A DNA stretch of 64,000 nt from Leptospira bouyouniensis (GTDB lineage: Bacteria > Spirochaetota > Leptospiria > Leptospirales > Leptospiraceae): contig NZ_RQFT01000003.1 of the NCBI RefSeq assembly GCF_004769525.1, forward strand, positions 744,001 to 808,000. The letters run 5' to 3'. This document shows, piece after piece, positions 35,507 through 44,605 of this stretch (position 1 is its first letter; every line of letters begins with the position of its first letter). A program made the translations under genes and the position numbers. The notes beneath the pieces were generated by a model that saw only the letters and a list, made by a program, of their open reading frames with translations, had not been told where the DNA came from and searched no databases.

Positions 35507-37069
35507 CTACGCTTGTCGTTTTGGAAATACAGTATAATCTTGTAATTTAGTAAACTTTACTTCATCTCGTTTGTATCCGAGAAGTCCCTCAAGGGTTTGG
35601 TAACGATTCATTCCCATACTAATTTCGATGTCTTGGCCTGTGAATTGGCCTGGGTGTTCATACCCACATGAATGAGCTAAACTGAGGAGTTCTTTGCGAA
35701 ATCCTTGTATGTATTTTGCTGCTCGTTTCCCTTTAATCGTTGGATCCACTCCGCGTTGTAACCACCAATTTTGAGTGGCAACACCTGCAGGGCAATGGTC
35801 AGTATGGCATTTTTGTGCTTGGATACATCCTATGGATAACATTGCTTCCCTTGCAATATTGATGAGATCACAACCCATGGCGATGGCCACAACTGCCCGA
35901 TCTGGGAATCCTAGTTTACCAGAACCGATCCAAACGATACTTTCTGATATCCCTTCTTTTTGGAACAAAGTGTACACTCGTTGGAATCCAATTTTGAAAG
36001 GCAATGAAACATGATCAGCATAAGTGAGAGGAGCAGCACCAGTTCCCCCTTCACCTCCATCAATCGTGATAAAATCTGGACCTTGGGAAGTACGTTTCAT
36101 CTCGTCTGCGAGTTCTTGCCAAAATTCAATTTCTCCCACTGCACTTTTAATTCCAACAGGCAAACCTGTTGCATTCGCAATTTTTTCAATGAACTGCACT
36201 AGTTCTTTTACATTTGTGAATTCACTATGAGAGTTAGGTGAGATACAATCTTCTCCTTCTTCGACATGACGGATGGATGCAATTTCAGCATTTACTTTTT
36301 TTGCAGGTAAAATACCACCTTTCCCAGGTTTGGCGCCTTGTGATAATTTAATCTCTATCATTTTTACACAGGCATTTTTACCAACTTTTTCTTTTAACAC
36401 ATCTAAGTTAAACTTTCCAGAATTGTCTCTGGCACCGAAGTATCCCGTTCCAATTTGCCAAACAATGTCTGCACCTTCCATGTGATAATGACTGAGTCCC
36501 CCCTCACCTGTGTTATGGTAAGAACCAGAATCACGTGCTCCTCGGTTCAATGCAAGAACGGCATTTTTACCAAGTGAACCAAATGACATGGCTGAGATAT
36601 TGACAATGGAATAGGGTCGATAAGGAAATTTTCGTTTTGGTCCAATTACCTTTAGGCATGGGATACAACTTGGATCATTGTTATGGATGTATGCTTTTGA
36701 TTCTGGATAAGGAAAGGCTTTGTGTTTGATAATGGGGTAACCAGGTTCGTATTGAATTTCTGTTGTACCAAAACCAAAGTTGTTATTTTGTCCCTTAGCC
36801 GTTGCGTAGATCCAACTCCTTTCGGTTCGATCAAACGGCCTCTCTTCTTTGTCGTTGGCAACCCAATACTGTCTGAGTTCTGGGCCAATCATTTCCAAAA
36901 AATAACGAAGTCTTCCGACAATAGGAAAATTCCTTTGAATGGTGTGTTTTTTTTGAGAGATGTCTCGTATAAAAACGGACACAAAAAAAAGTACGAGTCC
37001 AATCCAAGTGGCAGACATGGGATTTGTTTCGATCCAATTTAATATTTGATTCATCATTTGTGCATCCAT
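35507..37069 (-). CDS. FMN-binding glutamate synthase-related protein (GltB central domain only)
   Basis: 520 residues. An N-terminal membrane helix (about 17-37) precedes a domain homologous to the FMN and iron-sulfur part of glutamate synthase. Seen are ISAMSFGSLG, NTGEGGLSHYH, KPGKGGILPAKKV, FITIDGGEGGTGAAPL, and a C-x5-C-x4-C cluster motif (CIQAQKCHTDHC) that would hold 3Fe-4S. The amidotransferase domain is absent, so ammonia or another nitrogen donor, or another FMN reaction, must be assumed. Such stand-alone proteins are common and largely uncharacterised. It lies between a two-component pair and a cyclase, with adjacent stop and start codons on the cyclase side. Confidence 0.85.
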   Translation of the reverse strand: MDAQMMNQILNWIETNPMSATWIGLVLFFVSVFIRDISQKKHTIQRNFPIVGRLRYFLEMIGPELRQYWVANDKEERPFDRTERSWIYATAKGQNNNFGFGTTEIQYEPGYPIIKHKAFPYPESKAYIHNNDPSCIPCLKVIGPKRKFPYRPYSIVNISAMSFGSLGKNAVLALNRGARDSGSYHNTGEGGLSHYHMEGADIVWQIGTGYFGARDNSGKFNLDVLKEKVGKNACVKMIEIKLSQGAKPGKGGILPAKKVNAEIASIRHVEEGEDCISPNSHSEFTNVKELVQFIEKIANATGLPVGIKSAVGEIEFWQELADEMKRTSQGPDFITIDGGEGGTGAAPLTYADHVSLPFKIGFQRVYTLFQKEGISESIVWIGSGKLGFPDRAVVAIAMGCDLINIAREAMLSIGCIQAQKCHTDHCPAGVATQNWWLQRGVDPTIKGKRAAKYIQGFRKELLSLAHSCGYEHPGQFTGQDIEISMGMNRYQTLEGLLGYKRDEVKFTKLQDYTVFPKRQA

Positions 37070-37098
37070 ATCTATCTTCGATCTAAGTTATTGACAAG

Positions 37099-37497
37099 CT
37101 AAGATTGTAGATGTGCCAAAGATTCCAAAAGTTTTTCTTTGGTGAATGGTTTGAAAATATAACCGGAGACATAAGGAATTTTAGTAGCTCTCTCCGTGTC
37201 TGCTTCATCTACAGAGGAACTCACCAAATAAATTTGAATTGGTTTTGGAAATTTTGAGAGTATGGGTTCCATCGCTTCCAAAAATTGCCAACCATCCATA
37301 AAGGGCATATTGATATCTAAAAAAACAATATCAGGCAATTTCGTCGTGTTTCCTGATTCATTTTGGAAAAAACTAAGAGCATTTTCTGCATCAGAAAAAA
37401 TCAGTATTTCTCCTGTAATGCCAGCGTTTGCGATGATTTTTTTGGTGGTGAACTGGTAGATTTTATCATCATCAATGATACAAATTTTGGGTGTCAT
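37099..37497 (-). CDS. Single-domain response regulator (CheY-like)
   Basis: 132 residues consisting of a receiver domain only. The acidic pocket is CIIDDD, the phospho-acceptor Asp is in VFLDINMPFMDG, the conserved Ser/Thr lies in YLVSSSVD and the Lys in YIFKPFT. There is no output domain, so it works by protein interaction or as a phosphorelay intermediate. Its ATG overlaps the stop of the histidine kinase gene (ATGA), so the two are cognate partners. The downstream GltB-like gene begins 29 bases after its stop. Confidence 0.92.
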   Translation of the reverse strand: MTPKICIIDDDKIYQFTTKKIIANAGITGEILIFSDAENALSFFQNESGNTTKLPDIVFLDINMPFMDGWQFLEAMEPILSKFPKPIQIYLVSSSVDEADTERATKIPYVSGYIFKPFTKEKLLESLAHLQS

Positions 37498-38993
37498 AAG
37501 TTTGAACTCCCAAATGGAAAGTGGAGTAGAAAGGTTGCTCCTTCTCCAGGTTTCGATTTGACTTCGATTCTCCCCCCTAATGATTCCATCGTGTATTTCA
37601 TTAAAAACAAACCGAGCCCTTTCCCACTCATCTGACGATGAAAAGTCTTCTTCATCTGAAAAATTTGGTCACTGTACCGAGATAAATCAATCCCAGAACC
37701 GTTATCTGAGAAAGAAATGGTGGTTTCTGAGCCGATCGCAAAGGATTCGATCACAATCCTTAAATCTCGGTTTGGTTCGGCAAATTGCAGGGAATTACTC
37801 AGGAGTTGCAAAAGAATTGTTTCTAGGTAGTCTTTGGAAATAAAAACGGATTCTTTTTCAGCCAAATTAAGTTCAATGAGGACTTTCTTTTTTTGTAATT
37901 CTCCTTCCATCAGTTTTTCAACTCGTTTGAACGTTTCTCGGATCGAAACCCATTCGGGATGGTAATTTTCCAAACTTTGGATTTTTAAAGTTGTGATAAG
38001 TTCTGAAAGTACGGTTTCTAAATTTACTGTCACTTCTTCCAAATGATTTTGAAGTTCCATTCTTTCCTCAACCGATTCTGTAATTTGTAAAAGGTCGATC
38101 AAACTCCTGAGGTTGCTAACGGGAGCACGTAAATGGTGGGAAATGATTTGATTATAAGATTGTAGTTGTTTGTTTTGTATGAGAAGAGAATTTTTAGTCG
38201 CTTTTAAATGTTCATTGTTTTCTAAGAGTAAGGTTTCTGTTTTTTTTCTCTCATCTATATCAATGATTTGGGCCAAGTAATAAATAGGTTCTCCTAAATC
38301 ATCTCTTAGTACTGTAACAGTGATGTATGCCCAAACCAAATGACCAAGTTTATGTATATATTGTTTTTCGATCGCATAATGATCGATCATTCCTTTTTGA
38401 ACAGAATCACGGTAACGTAAATTTTCTTCGAGTTCTCCGTGAGAACTAATTTCTGAAAAATGTTTTCCCAATAATTCGAAGGTTTCATATCCTAAAAAAC
38501 GTGCAAAGGATTCGTTCACGTCGTCGATATAACCTTGTTTGCTTGTGAGTACGAGTCCAATTGGTGAGTCACGAAACAAAGTTTTGAATTTTCGTTCTGA
38601 TAGTGCTAAGTTTGCATCCGATTCAATTTTTTCAGTTATGTCACGAGAAGATGTATGTATATATTTTTTCCCTGAAGTTGCATGTGTTGTTAATCGGTTG
38701 TCAGATTGTAACCAAATGTATGTCCCATTTTGATGTAAAAAACGAAAGGTTGGATGGATGTTATCATCCCCTCGCAAAAGTGGTTGGTGAGACCTTTCGA
38801 AGATCAACCTTCTGTCATCAGGGTGAAAAAAATCATAAGGATTTCTTCCAAGCAGTTCTTCCGGTTCATACCCAATGATGGATTTTGAATTAGGACTTAC
38901 ATAAACATATGTGCCATCCGTTTCATGCAGGCATACTAATTCTCGACTAATCGAGGTTAATAATTGTAGTATTTCAGAATCTTGAAGTGACAC
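37494..38993 (-). CDS. PAS-PAS sensor histidine kinase
   Basis: 499 residues, no membrane segment, so cytoplasmic. Two PAS domains span about 10-125 and 130-255 (YVSPNSKSIIGYEPEELLGRN, FARFLGYETFELLGKHF), each with PAC-like ends. The dimerisation helix has ISHHLRAPVSNLRS with phospho-His near 286. The HATPase domain has the N box (LLSNSLQFAEPN), the G1 box FSDNGSGIDLS and G2 box GKGLGLFLMK. PAS domains may bind haem, flavin or a small ligand; none can be assigned here. The first gene of the leftward run with the response regulator, GltB-like protein and cyclase; divergent from the SSB-like gene. Confidence 0.93.
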   Translation of the reverse strand: MSLQDSEILQLLTSISRELVCLHETDGTYVYVSPNSKSIIGYEPEELLGRNPYDFFHPDDRRLIFERSHQPLLRGDDNIHPTFRFLHQNGTYIWLQSDNRLTTHATSGKKYIHTSSRDITEKIESDANLALSERKFKTLFRDSPIGLVLTSKQGYIDDVNESFARFLGYETFELLGKHFSEISSHGELEENLRYRDSVQKGMIDHYAIEKQYIHKLGHLVWAYITVTVLRDDLGEPIYYLAQIIDIDERKKTETLLLENNEHLKATKNSLLIQNKQLQSYNQIISHHLRAPVSNLRSLIDLLQITESVEERMELQNHLEEVTVNLETVLSELITTLKIQSLENYHPEWVSIRETFKRVEKLMEGELQKKKVLIELNLAEKESVFISKDYLETILLQLLSNSLQFAEPNRDLRIVIESFAIGSETTISFSDNGSGIDLSRYSDQIFQMKKTFHRQMSGKGLGLFLMKYTMESLGGRIEVKSKPGEGATFLLHFPFGSSNL

Positions 38994-39147
38994 AACCTAA
39001 TTCAATAAGAAAAGTATTCAATTGTCTATCCCAAATCAGTCTTTTTTGTTTTTTATAATTTCATCTATTCACTTAATTTTTTTTACCAAACTTCAAGTTT
39101 TTCACCTGATTGTGTGTGGCCACAAAAACAGTATTAGGGATACTCAA

Positions 39148-39501
39148 ATGAAAAATCTATCGTACATCATTTTGGATGGGAATTTAACGTCTGATCCAGA
39201 AGAAAAAACTATCGTGGGAGGTAAGACTCTCGCTCACTTCACAGTGGCAGTCAATCACTCACAAAATAACCCAGATTCAAAGGACAAAGACGATGTTTCT
39301 TTTTTCGAAGTGGATGCTTGGGAAAAATTAGGCGAAAACTGTGTGGAATTCTTAAAGAAGGGAAGTAAGGTGACTGTGATGGGCAACCTAAAACAGAATC
39401 GATGGAAATCTCCCGATGGAGAAACTAAATCGAAGGTGAAAGTCACGGCTTCCACAGTTCGATTTGATAGTATGAGGAAACGAGATGAAAAGGTAGCTTA
39501 A
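39148..39501 (+). CDS. ssb: Single-stranded DNA-binding protein (short paralogue)
   Basis: 117 residues, one OB fold. Seen are YIILDGNLTSDPEEK, GKTLAHFTVAVNHS, SFFEVDAWEKLGENCVEFLKKGSKVTVMGNL and KSKVKVTASTVRFD, the classic SSB order. It lacks the acidic D-D-D-I-P-F-like tail of replication SSBs and ends RKRDEKVA, so partner recruitment through that tail is not expected. It may be a secondary SSB for repair or uptake, with the main SSB elsewhere. AGGGA before ATG 39148 supports this start rather than a longer upstream one. Ends before a strong terminator. Confidence 0.88.
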   Translation: MKNLSYIILDGNLTSDPEEKTIVGGKTLAHFTVAVNHSQNNPDSKDKDDVSFFEVDAWEKLGENCVEFLKKGSKVTVMGNLKQNRWKSPDGETKSKVKVTASTVRFDSMRKRDEKVA

Positions 39502-39510
39502 TCTACTTTT

Positions 39511-39540
39511 CGGGTGTAGGATCAAACCTCCACCCGTGTT
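39511..39540 (+). terminator. Terminator after the SSB-like gene
   Basis: CGGGTG-T-AGG pairs with CCT-C-CACCCG (39511-39536) and is followed by TGTTTTG. It lies between convergent genes and probably stops transcription from ssb; the leftward direction lacks a U-tract. Confidence 0.7.
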
Positions 39541-39546
39541 TTGACG

Positions 39547-40608
39547 TTATGGAGTTGAGATTGTTCTCTTTTTGTGTTTCGTATGTGTGGGAGAATCAAA
39601 GATGGAATGGTTGTCATCTTTTTCAGTTTGCGCATTTTCTTTTCCATCCTCAGGACGTTTTTCTTCCTCTAAAATTGTTTGTTTCCCATTTTTTCCAACG
39701 GAAAGAATTCGAAAATAACGCGGAGAAGATACCAAATTCCATTCTCTGAAAAAGAATTTCGTAAAAGAATGTTTAGGTCCATACATTCCATTTGTAATTT
39801 CAATTTTTGATTTGATAATGGTTTTAAATTCGGACTGTTCTTCTTTGGTGAGATTTGGGAATTGAGCAATTTCACCATTCACATAACGATTTCTTAATAT
39901 ATCTAATTCCCTTCGGTTTCTTGTGGTAACATCTTCGAAAAACTTTTGTTTGGCTCCGGAACAGTTCCCATTATAAGATTCACAGTTTGGCTCTAAGTTT
40001 GGGCTCACATACGTTAACTCTACATAAATACTTATGTATTCGCCAGGTGAAGGTACTTTGCCTTCAAAAATTTCTAGGACTTGAGGGACAGTGTCACGAT
40101 CTGTGTATTGTCTTTCGATCGCTTCTCTTGTGACTTTTGTTTCGGGAGTTGTGCTATTGACTTTTACTGGTTTTTTGGATTCACCAACAATAACTTTGTT
40201 CCGCATCACTTCTGTTTTTGTTTCTAATATTTCATATGCTTGGAAGTTAACAGGTTGTTTTGCAATGATTTCCCCTTTTTGGTTTAATACAACAATGTGA
40301 TGGTCTATGATCGTTCCTGCAATGATTTCTTCAATGATACTAATCCCTGCGTCCTCAAAAAACAAATCTACCTGTATGAAAGGAATTTTATTTTCAGAAA
40401 ATTCAACGCTCACACTGGGTTCTTGGGTGAGGGGTTTTTTTGAATTAGAATCCTGTGAAGGATTTGCCTCTTGTTTGGTAATCATTTTGATTCGGTTCAA
40501 ATTGATTTGTTCGGATTGTGTTGGGAAGGTAGGAATCATGACCTGTTGTGGTGTTTGACACCCCCAAACAAATGCCAGAAGCAATACGGCAAAAAGAGTA
40601 CGTTTCAT
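39547..40608 (-). CDS. Lipoprotein of unknown function
   Basis: 353 residues. The signal peptide ends in VWGC, followed by a Gln/Pro/Ser-rich linker. The rest has a strand-rich region (IPFIQVDLFFEDAG, IDHHIVVLNQKGEIIAKQPVNF) and a segment with two Cys (LEPNCESYNGNCSGA) that could form a disulfide. It ends in a highly charged tail. I recognise no family. The next gene upstream on the same strand, a DUF3332 protein, is separated by a perfect hairpin, so the two may be only partly co-expressed. Confidence 0.55.
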   Translation of the reverse strand: MKRTLFAVLLLAFVWGCQTPQQVMIPTFPTQSEQINLNRIKMITKQEANPSQDSNSKKPLTQEPSVSVEFSENKIPFIQVDLFFEDAGISIIEEIIAGTIIDHHIVVLNQKGEIIAKQPVNFQAYEILETKTEVMRNKVIVGESKKPVKVNSTTPETKVTREAIERQYTDRDTVPQVLEIFEGKVPSPGEYISIYVELTYVSPNLEPNCESYNGNCSGAKQKFFEDVTTRNRRELDILRNRYVNGEIAQFPNLTKEEQSEFKTIIKSKIEITNGMYGPKHSFTKFFFREWNLVSSPRYFRILSVGKNGKQTILEEEKRPEDGKENAQTEKDDNHSIFDSPTHTKHKKRTISTP

Positions 40609-40628
40609 ATTTAGAGTATCGGCAAAGG

Positions 40629-40652
40629 ATTGCCCCTAAAATTAGGGGCAAT
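40629..40652 (-). terminator. Perfect palindrome between DUF3332 and lipoprotein genes
   Basis: ATTGCCCCTAA-AA-TTAGGGGCAAT is a perfect 11-bp dyad 8 bases after the DUF3332 stop and 21 bases before the next leftward start. It is a candidate intrinsic terminator or attenuator; the U-tract after it is short. Confidence 0.55.
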
Positions 40653-40659
40653 GTGGGTC

Positions 40660-41166
40660 TTAGATGTGTTTTACGCTCATTGGAGGAAGGATCGGTCCAC
40701 TCACTTGTTGGATCTCTACATACTTTCCATTGATAAGACGGTATGCTTTTTCCGGTTTGTCTTTTAAAAAATAAACAGACTCCACTCCTTTTGCTGTGGG
40801 AGCATCCATTCTTAATACCTTACCCCATTCAGTGTAAGTAAGAGTGATGGTTTGTCCATTTTCAGTGTATTCTTTCACTAACTTTCCATCAAAATCATAT
40901 TCAGCCATCGCAATTGGATTTCGGTCTGTCCAGAATTCGATTAAATTGAAAATTAGAACATCCATGATTCCACCCACATAGTAGGCGATGGATAAAGGAA
41001 TGATCATAAATAAGGATCTAAAGAAACCAGCGACTTTACCTGTTCCAATCTGAATATTTCCGTTGAAAGAATAGATTGCCTTTGTAACACCGAATTTTCC
41101 AAAACAATTGGAAAGAAGGCCGAATGACAATAATCCTACAAGAGCTGTTTTTAATATTTTTTTCAT
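40660..41166 (-). CDS. DUF3332 family lipoprotein
   Basis: 168 residues. The signal ends in LLSNC, then FGKFGVTKAIYSFN, a membrane-associated hydrophobic segment (SLFMIIPLSIAYYVGGIMDVLIFNLIEFW) and TDRNPIAM. The order Cys-F-G-K-F, Y-x-F-N and N-x-I-E-F-W-T matches the DUF3332 family as I know it. Function unknown; probably an inner or outer membrane lipoprotein. The mature end carries a strand-rich part (TLTYTEWGKVLRM). Ends before the strong hairpin at 40629. Regulation cannot be inferred. Confidence 0.8.
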   Translation of the reverse strand: MKKILKTALVGLLSFGLLSNCFGKFGVTKAIYSFNGNIQIGTGKVAGFFRSLFMIIPLSIAYYVGGIMDVLIFNLIEFWTDRNPIAMAEYDFDGKLVKEYTENGQTITLTYTEWGKVLRMDAPTAKGVESVYFLKDKPEKAYRLINGKYVEIQQVSGPILPPMSVKHI

Positions 41167-41295
41167 TTTCTACCTCTACATTTTTTAGCTGAAAACTAGT
41201 GTCCAATCATATGTGAATTGAATAGGTTCTGCAAGTCGAAATGATTGACAGTGGTATTTTTTCGATGATTCTGGTCTGAATAGAAGGCGAAACCA

Positions 41296-42762
41296 TTGAT
41301 CTTTTCTGATTTTGAATACTTTGTCTTCTTTCTTTTTGTTTTTTTTACAGTTTGGTATTTATTCCCCGCTCTATTTTCGAATCAATCTAGAGAAACTCGA
41401 ATCTTACATGTTTTCCTACTGATCAGTAGTTATTTTTTCTACATGTCATGGGACTATCGATTTGGTGCTCTTATTTTACTTTCAACAGCGATTGACTTTT
41501 ATGTTGGACTCAAGCTAGCAACAGAAACGAGAGAAAAGATACGTTATTATCTATTACTCTTTAGTCTCATTACAAACTTAGTTTTTATCTTAGGATTTTT
41601 TAAGTATTATAATTTTGTTGTGAATTCGATTAACTCTGTCACCAGTTTTTCGTTTGGTGATGAGTTTTTGCCTGTTTTAAAAATTATATTACCAGCAGGG
41701 ATTTCATTTTTTACCTTCCAATCGTTATCATACACCATTGATGTTTATCGGAAGGAAATCCCTGCTGAAAAAGATTTTATACGTTTTGCTTTGTTTGTGA
41801 GTTTTTTTCCACAACTTGTCGCAGGTCCAATTGTCACCGCTAGGACTTTTATGCCTCAGTTGTACAGCCCAAAAAAATTGGAAGACATTGAATTTCGCGT
41901 AGCGATTCGTTTTTTTATGTTAGGTTATTTTAAAAAAGCCGTACTTTCTGATATGGTTGCACCTACAATCGATGCTATTTATGCAAATCCTGCGGGTCAT
42001 CATGCCTATGCGTTGCTTATAGCAGCTGCCCTTGGTGGCATCCAAGTGTATTTGGATTTTAGTGGATATTCTGATATGGCGATTGGAAGTGCCCTATTAC
42101 TCGGTTACAAACTTCCTACTAATTTTAATCTTCCATTTTTAGCGACATCTGTTTCTGGCTTTTGGCGTCGATGGCATATGACACTCAATTCTTGGTTACG
42201 CGATTATATTTATATTCCTATGGGTGGAAGTCGTGTGACATCCGTTCGTCGAAAATTTAATTTATGGTTTACGATGTTTGTGAGTGGTGTTTGGCATGGT
42301 GCCCAATGGACCTTTGTTTTTTGGGGGTCACTCAATGGATTTTTTTATGTGTTAGAAGAGATTTGGAAGGAATGGTTCCCGGAGAAAGAGGGGAAAACAT
42401 CCATTGCTGGTTTGAGCTTTTTGAAAATTCCTCTTTGGTTGTTTCAAAATTTACTCAATAATTCTATTTTCTTTTTGGGTGCCGTTTTTTTCCGTTCGCT
42501 CAGCTGGGAAAATGCATGGATCCATTTAAAAGGGATTTTCCTTTTCCAAGATGGAAATTTAAGGCCTTATATGTGGAAGGATTTCCTTTGGATCATTGGT
42601 TTTCTCATTTTAGGACATTTTGTTGGTTATTTTCTGTTTGAAAAAGGAAAAGGAAAAAAAATTCCAGCCAGTTTGGAATTTGTTTTGTATCCGGTTCTAT
42701 TTCTTGTCTTAAATTTAGCTACACCAGAAAATTCTGTTCCTTTCATATACTTTCAATTCTAA
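41296..42762 (+). CDS. MBOAT-family membrane O-acyltransferase (AlgI/DltB-like)
   Basis: 488 residues with about 10-11 membrane helices. Motifs of the MBOAT family are clear: FFPQLVAGPIVTARTFMPQL, QVYLDFSGYSDMAIGSALLLGY, FWRRWHMTLNSWLRDYIYIPMGGSR and SGVWHGAQWTFVFWG with the catalytic His. These proteins transfer acyl groups, often acetyl, to an extracellular polysaccharide or other envelope acceptor. The acceptor cannot be determined. Usual partner proteins (AlgJ/DltD types) are not adjacent. TTG 41296 with upstream AAGG is the likely start. The PilZ gene follows after 47 bases on the same strand. Confidence 0.88.
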   Translation: MIFSDFEYFVFFLFVFFTVWYLFPALFSNQSRETRILHVFLLISSYFFYMSWDYRFGALILLSTAIDFYVGLKLATETREKIRYYLLLFSLITNLVFILGFFKYYNFVVNSINSVTSFSFGDEFLPVLKIILPAGISFFTFQSLSYTIDVYRKEIPAEKDFIRFALFVSFFPQLVAGPIVTARTFMPQLYSPKKLEDIEFRVAIRFFMLGYFKKAVLSDMVAPTIDAIYANPAGHHAYALLIAAALGGIQVYLDFSGYSDMAIGSALLLGYKLPTNFNLPFLATSVSGFWRRWHMTLNSWLRDYIYIPMGGSRVTSVRRKFNLWFTMFVSGVWHGAQWTFVFWGSLNGFFYVLEEIWKEWFPEKEGKTSIAGLSFLKIPLWLFQNLLNNSIFFLGAVFFRSLSWENAWIHLKGIFLFQDGNLRPYMWKDFLWIIGFLILGHFVGYFLFEKGKGKKIPASLEFVLYPVLFLVLNLATPENSVPFIYFQF

Positions 42763-42809
42763 TTTGCTTTTTTCGTTTCCAATTCTAGGATTCCATGTAA
42801 TTTGTTGCT

Positions 42810-43157
42810 ATGGAAAGTGAGCGAAGGCTTCCCAGAATTTCTCCAGGTGATTTTTCCGAATTCGAAGTCCATCTTGACCTCGAAGGCATCACGTTATTTG
42901 GAAAACTTGGAAATATTTCCGAAGAAGGTCTTTGTTTTTTAGGTGAGGATGACTTACTTAGCGATGAAATTGAATCCCAAGTTTTGGGAAGTATTGTTTG
43001 GGGAAAAGGCACAAAACGTTTGTTCTTTGAAGGTACCATTATGTGGACCCAAACCTCAAAAATCAAAAATGTGATTTATCATATCGCCGGAATACAATTT
43101 TTAGAAAAAATCAATTTAACCGATTCGATGCTTGCCAGAAGTTTGGAGATCAAATGA
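42810..43157 (+). CDS. PilZ-domain protein
   Basis: 115 residues. The c-di-GMP binding signature can be read as R-x-x-x-R (ERRLPR, residues 4-9) followed by N-I-S-x-x-G (GNISEEGLCF, about 35-44), both intact. A single PilZ domain with no output partner fused to it would act as a c-di-GMP-dependent effector on another protein. Its stop overlaps the next ATG (ATGA), so it is co-translated with the NAD-binding protein. It is also 47 bases after the MBOAT gene, raising the possibility of c-di-GMP control of acyl transfer; this is inference. Confidence 0.83.
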   Translation: MESERRLPRISPGDFSEFEVHLDLEGITLFGKLGNISEEGLCFLGEDDLLSDEIESQVLGSIVWGKGTKRLFFEGTIMWTQTSKIKNVIYHIAGIQFLEKINLTDSMLARSLEIK

Positions 43158-43846
43158 AAATATTATTATTAGGGGGCACGGGTCTTGTCGGCAAACAAGT
43201 GTTACTCTCGCTCCTTTTCTACCCTCAAATCAAAAAAGTTACTGTGTGGGCACGTCATTTTGAAAACTCTTCAAAACCTAACCTTCCAATTGAAGTTATA
43301 AAAGCGACTTGGGAAGATTTTCAGGCAGGGAAAGTAAGTGTTCCCGAAGGGATTGATGCCGTCTTTTGTTGTTTGGGAACGACGATAGGAAAAGCAGGTA
43401 GTCAGGAAAAATTTCGAGAAATCGATTTTGATTACCCTCTACTTGCAGCAAGACAAGCAAAAGAAAAAAATATACCAGGATTTTATATCATCACTGCGAT
43501 GGGTTCAGATCCTAACTCAAATATCTTTTACAACCGAGTGAAGGGTGAATTAGAATGGGAGTTAAAAACACTAAAATTTCCATTTTTAGGAATCTTTCGG
43601 CCTTCACTCCTCATTGGCGATCGAGAAGAGTTGAGAATAGGGGAAAAAATAGGTGAGGCAGTCAGTAATTTTTTTCCGTTTGGATTGTTTGGTTTGCAAA
43701 AGTACAAACCCATCCAAGCGGCTTACGTTGCAAAAGCAATGATCTATTCTTTGTTAAAAGACAAACCATCAAGTGAAACCAAACCAGTCGTAAAAATTTA
43801 TGAAAACGATGTCCTTTGGGAAATCGGCAAGGACCATACTTTTTGA
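43154..43846 (+). CDS. NAD(P)-binding oxidoreductase-like protein (HTATIP2 type)
   Basis: 230 residues. A Rossmann fold starts at the N terminus with KILLLGGTGLVGKQVLL. CCLGTTIGKAGSQEKFREIDFDYP, then ITAMGSDPNSNIFYNRVKGELE and IFRPSLLIGDRE, are the typical segments of the HTATIP2/TIP30-like atypical SDR group. Substrate unknown; it may act on a nucleotide-sugar, lipid or quinone. ATG 43154 overlaps the PilZ stop, which supports this start over longer ones. Its stop overlaps the TTG start of the DUF374 gene. The operon position is with PilZ, an acyltransferase and metK. Confidence 0.82.
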   Translation: MKILLLGGTGLVGKQVLLSLLFYPQIKKVTVWARHFENSSKPNLPIEVIKATWEDFQAGKVSVPEGIDAVFCCLGTTIGKAGSQEKFREIDFDYPLLAARQAKEKNIPGFYIITAMGSDPNSNIFYNRVKGELEWELKTLKFPFLGIFRPSLLIGDREELRIGEKIGEAVSNFFPFGLFGLQKYKPIQAAYVAKAMIYSLLKDKPSSETKPVVKIYENDVLWEIGKDHTF

Positions 43847-44595
43847 TACCAGATAACAAACAAAAACCCTATTCCAAAACCAAATACATCATATTAAGTT
43901 TTGTTGTTCACTTCATCGTGAGAGTTTGGTATTTATTTGTTCGTAATCAAAAGTTTATCATTCCTGATGAATCTGCGAAAGTGATTGAACAAGGGAAAAA
44001 CTACATCATTGCTGTTTTCCATGAAACCACACTTTCTTTGTACCGGCATGCAACGCAGTATTTAAAACGAAAGAAAAAAGCGGATATGGTGGCACTTGTC
44101 TCCCAATCCAAAGATGGAGAAATCATCCACCAAACTTTTGCTCGTTCTGGACTTCGATCTGTGCGTGGTTCTTCCACTAGAGGCGGAACAGGAGCCTTTC
44201 GAAATATCTTAAAAGAAATGAAACAGGGTGCCGTTCCCATCTTTACGGTGGATGGTCCCAAAGGCCCAAGAAAGGAAGTAAAACCTGGTGTGATTGTGAC
44301 TGCATCTCTCACTGGTTTCCCGATTTTATACCTCCATTCTTGTTACGATCGTGCATATGTGTTTAAGAGTTGGGACCGCCATTTTTTTCCAAAATTTGGG
44401 GCTCGTCTATTCATCCAATATGGCAAACCCTTCCTTGTTCCAAAAGGCCTCACCGAAAGCCAAATCGATGAATATGCAAAAAAATTGGAACGAGAGATGC
44501 AAGAAAACGCCGAGTCGCTGGAAACCTATGTGCGTGGACTCTTTCCTGACAATTCTATTGACGTACCACCTAAAAACGAAATTTTAACCAAGTAA
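43843..44595 (+). CDS. DUF374 lysophospholipid acyltransferase-like protein
   Basis: About 250 residues from TTG 43843, which overlaps the upstream stop (TTGA). One N-terminal membrane helix is followed by the DUF374 pattern: [13 protein letters not shown] in the place of the acyltransferase His motif, [17 protein letters not shown] and the diagnostic VDGPKGPR. Members resemble LpxL/LpxM or lysophosphatidic acyltransferases and probably acylate a lipid in the inner membrane. Which lipid is not known. The metK gene follows after 10 bases. Within the run it is the second putative acyl-transfer enzyme after the MBOAT protein. Confidence 0.82.
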   Translation: MIPDNKQKPYSKTKYIILSFVVHFIVRVWYLFVRNQKFIIPDESAKVIEQGKNYIIAVFHETTLSLYRHATQYLKRKKKADMVALVSQSKDGEIIHQTFARSGLRSVRGSSTRGGTGAFRNILKEMKQGAVPIFTVDGPKGPRKEVKPGVIVTASLTGFPILYLHSCYDRAYVFKSWDRHFFPKFGARLFIQYGKPFLVPKGLTESQIDEYAKKLEREMQENAESLETYVRGLFPDNSIDVPPKNEILTK

Positions 44596-44605
44596 GGTAA
44601 AAAAT

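Noticed and set aside
39022..39147. Upstream extension of the SSB-like gene
   Set aside because: AGGGA before ATG 39148 and the OB-fold start make the longer version unlikely.
44596..44605. SAM riboswitch before metK
   Set aside because: Only 10 bases separate metK from the upstream gene; there is no room for a leader RNA.
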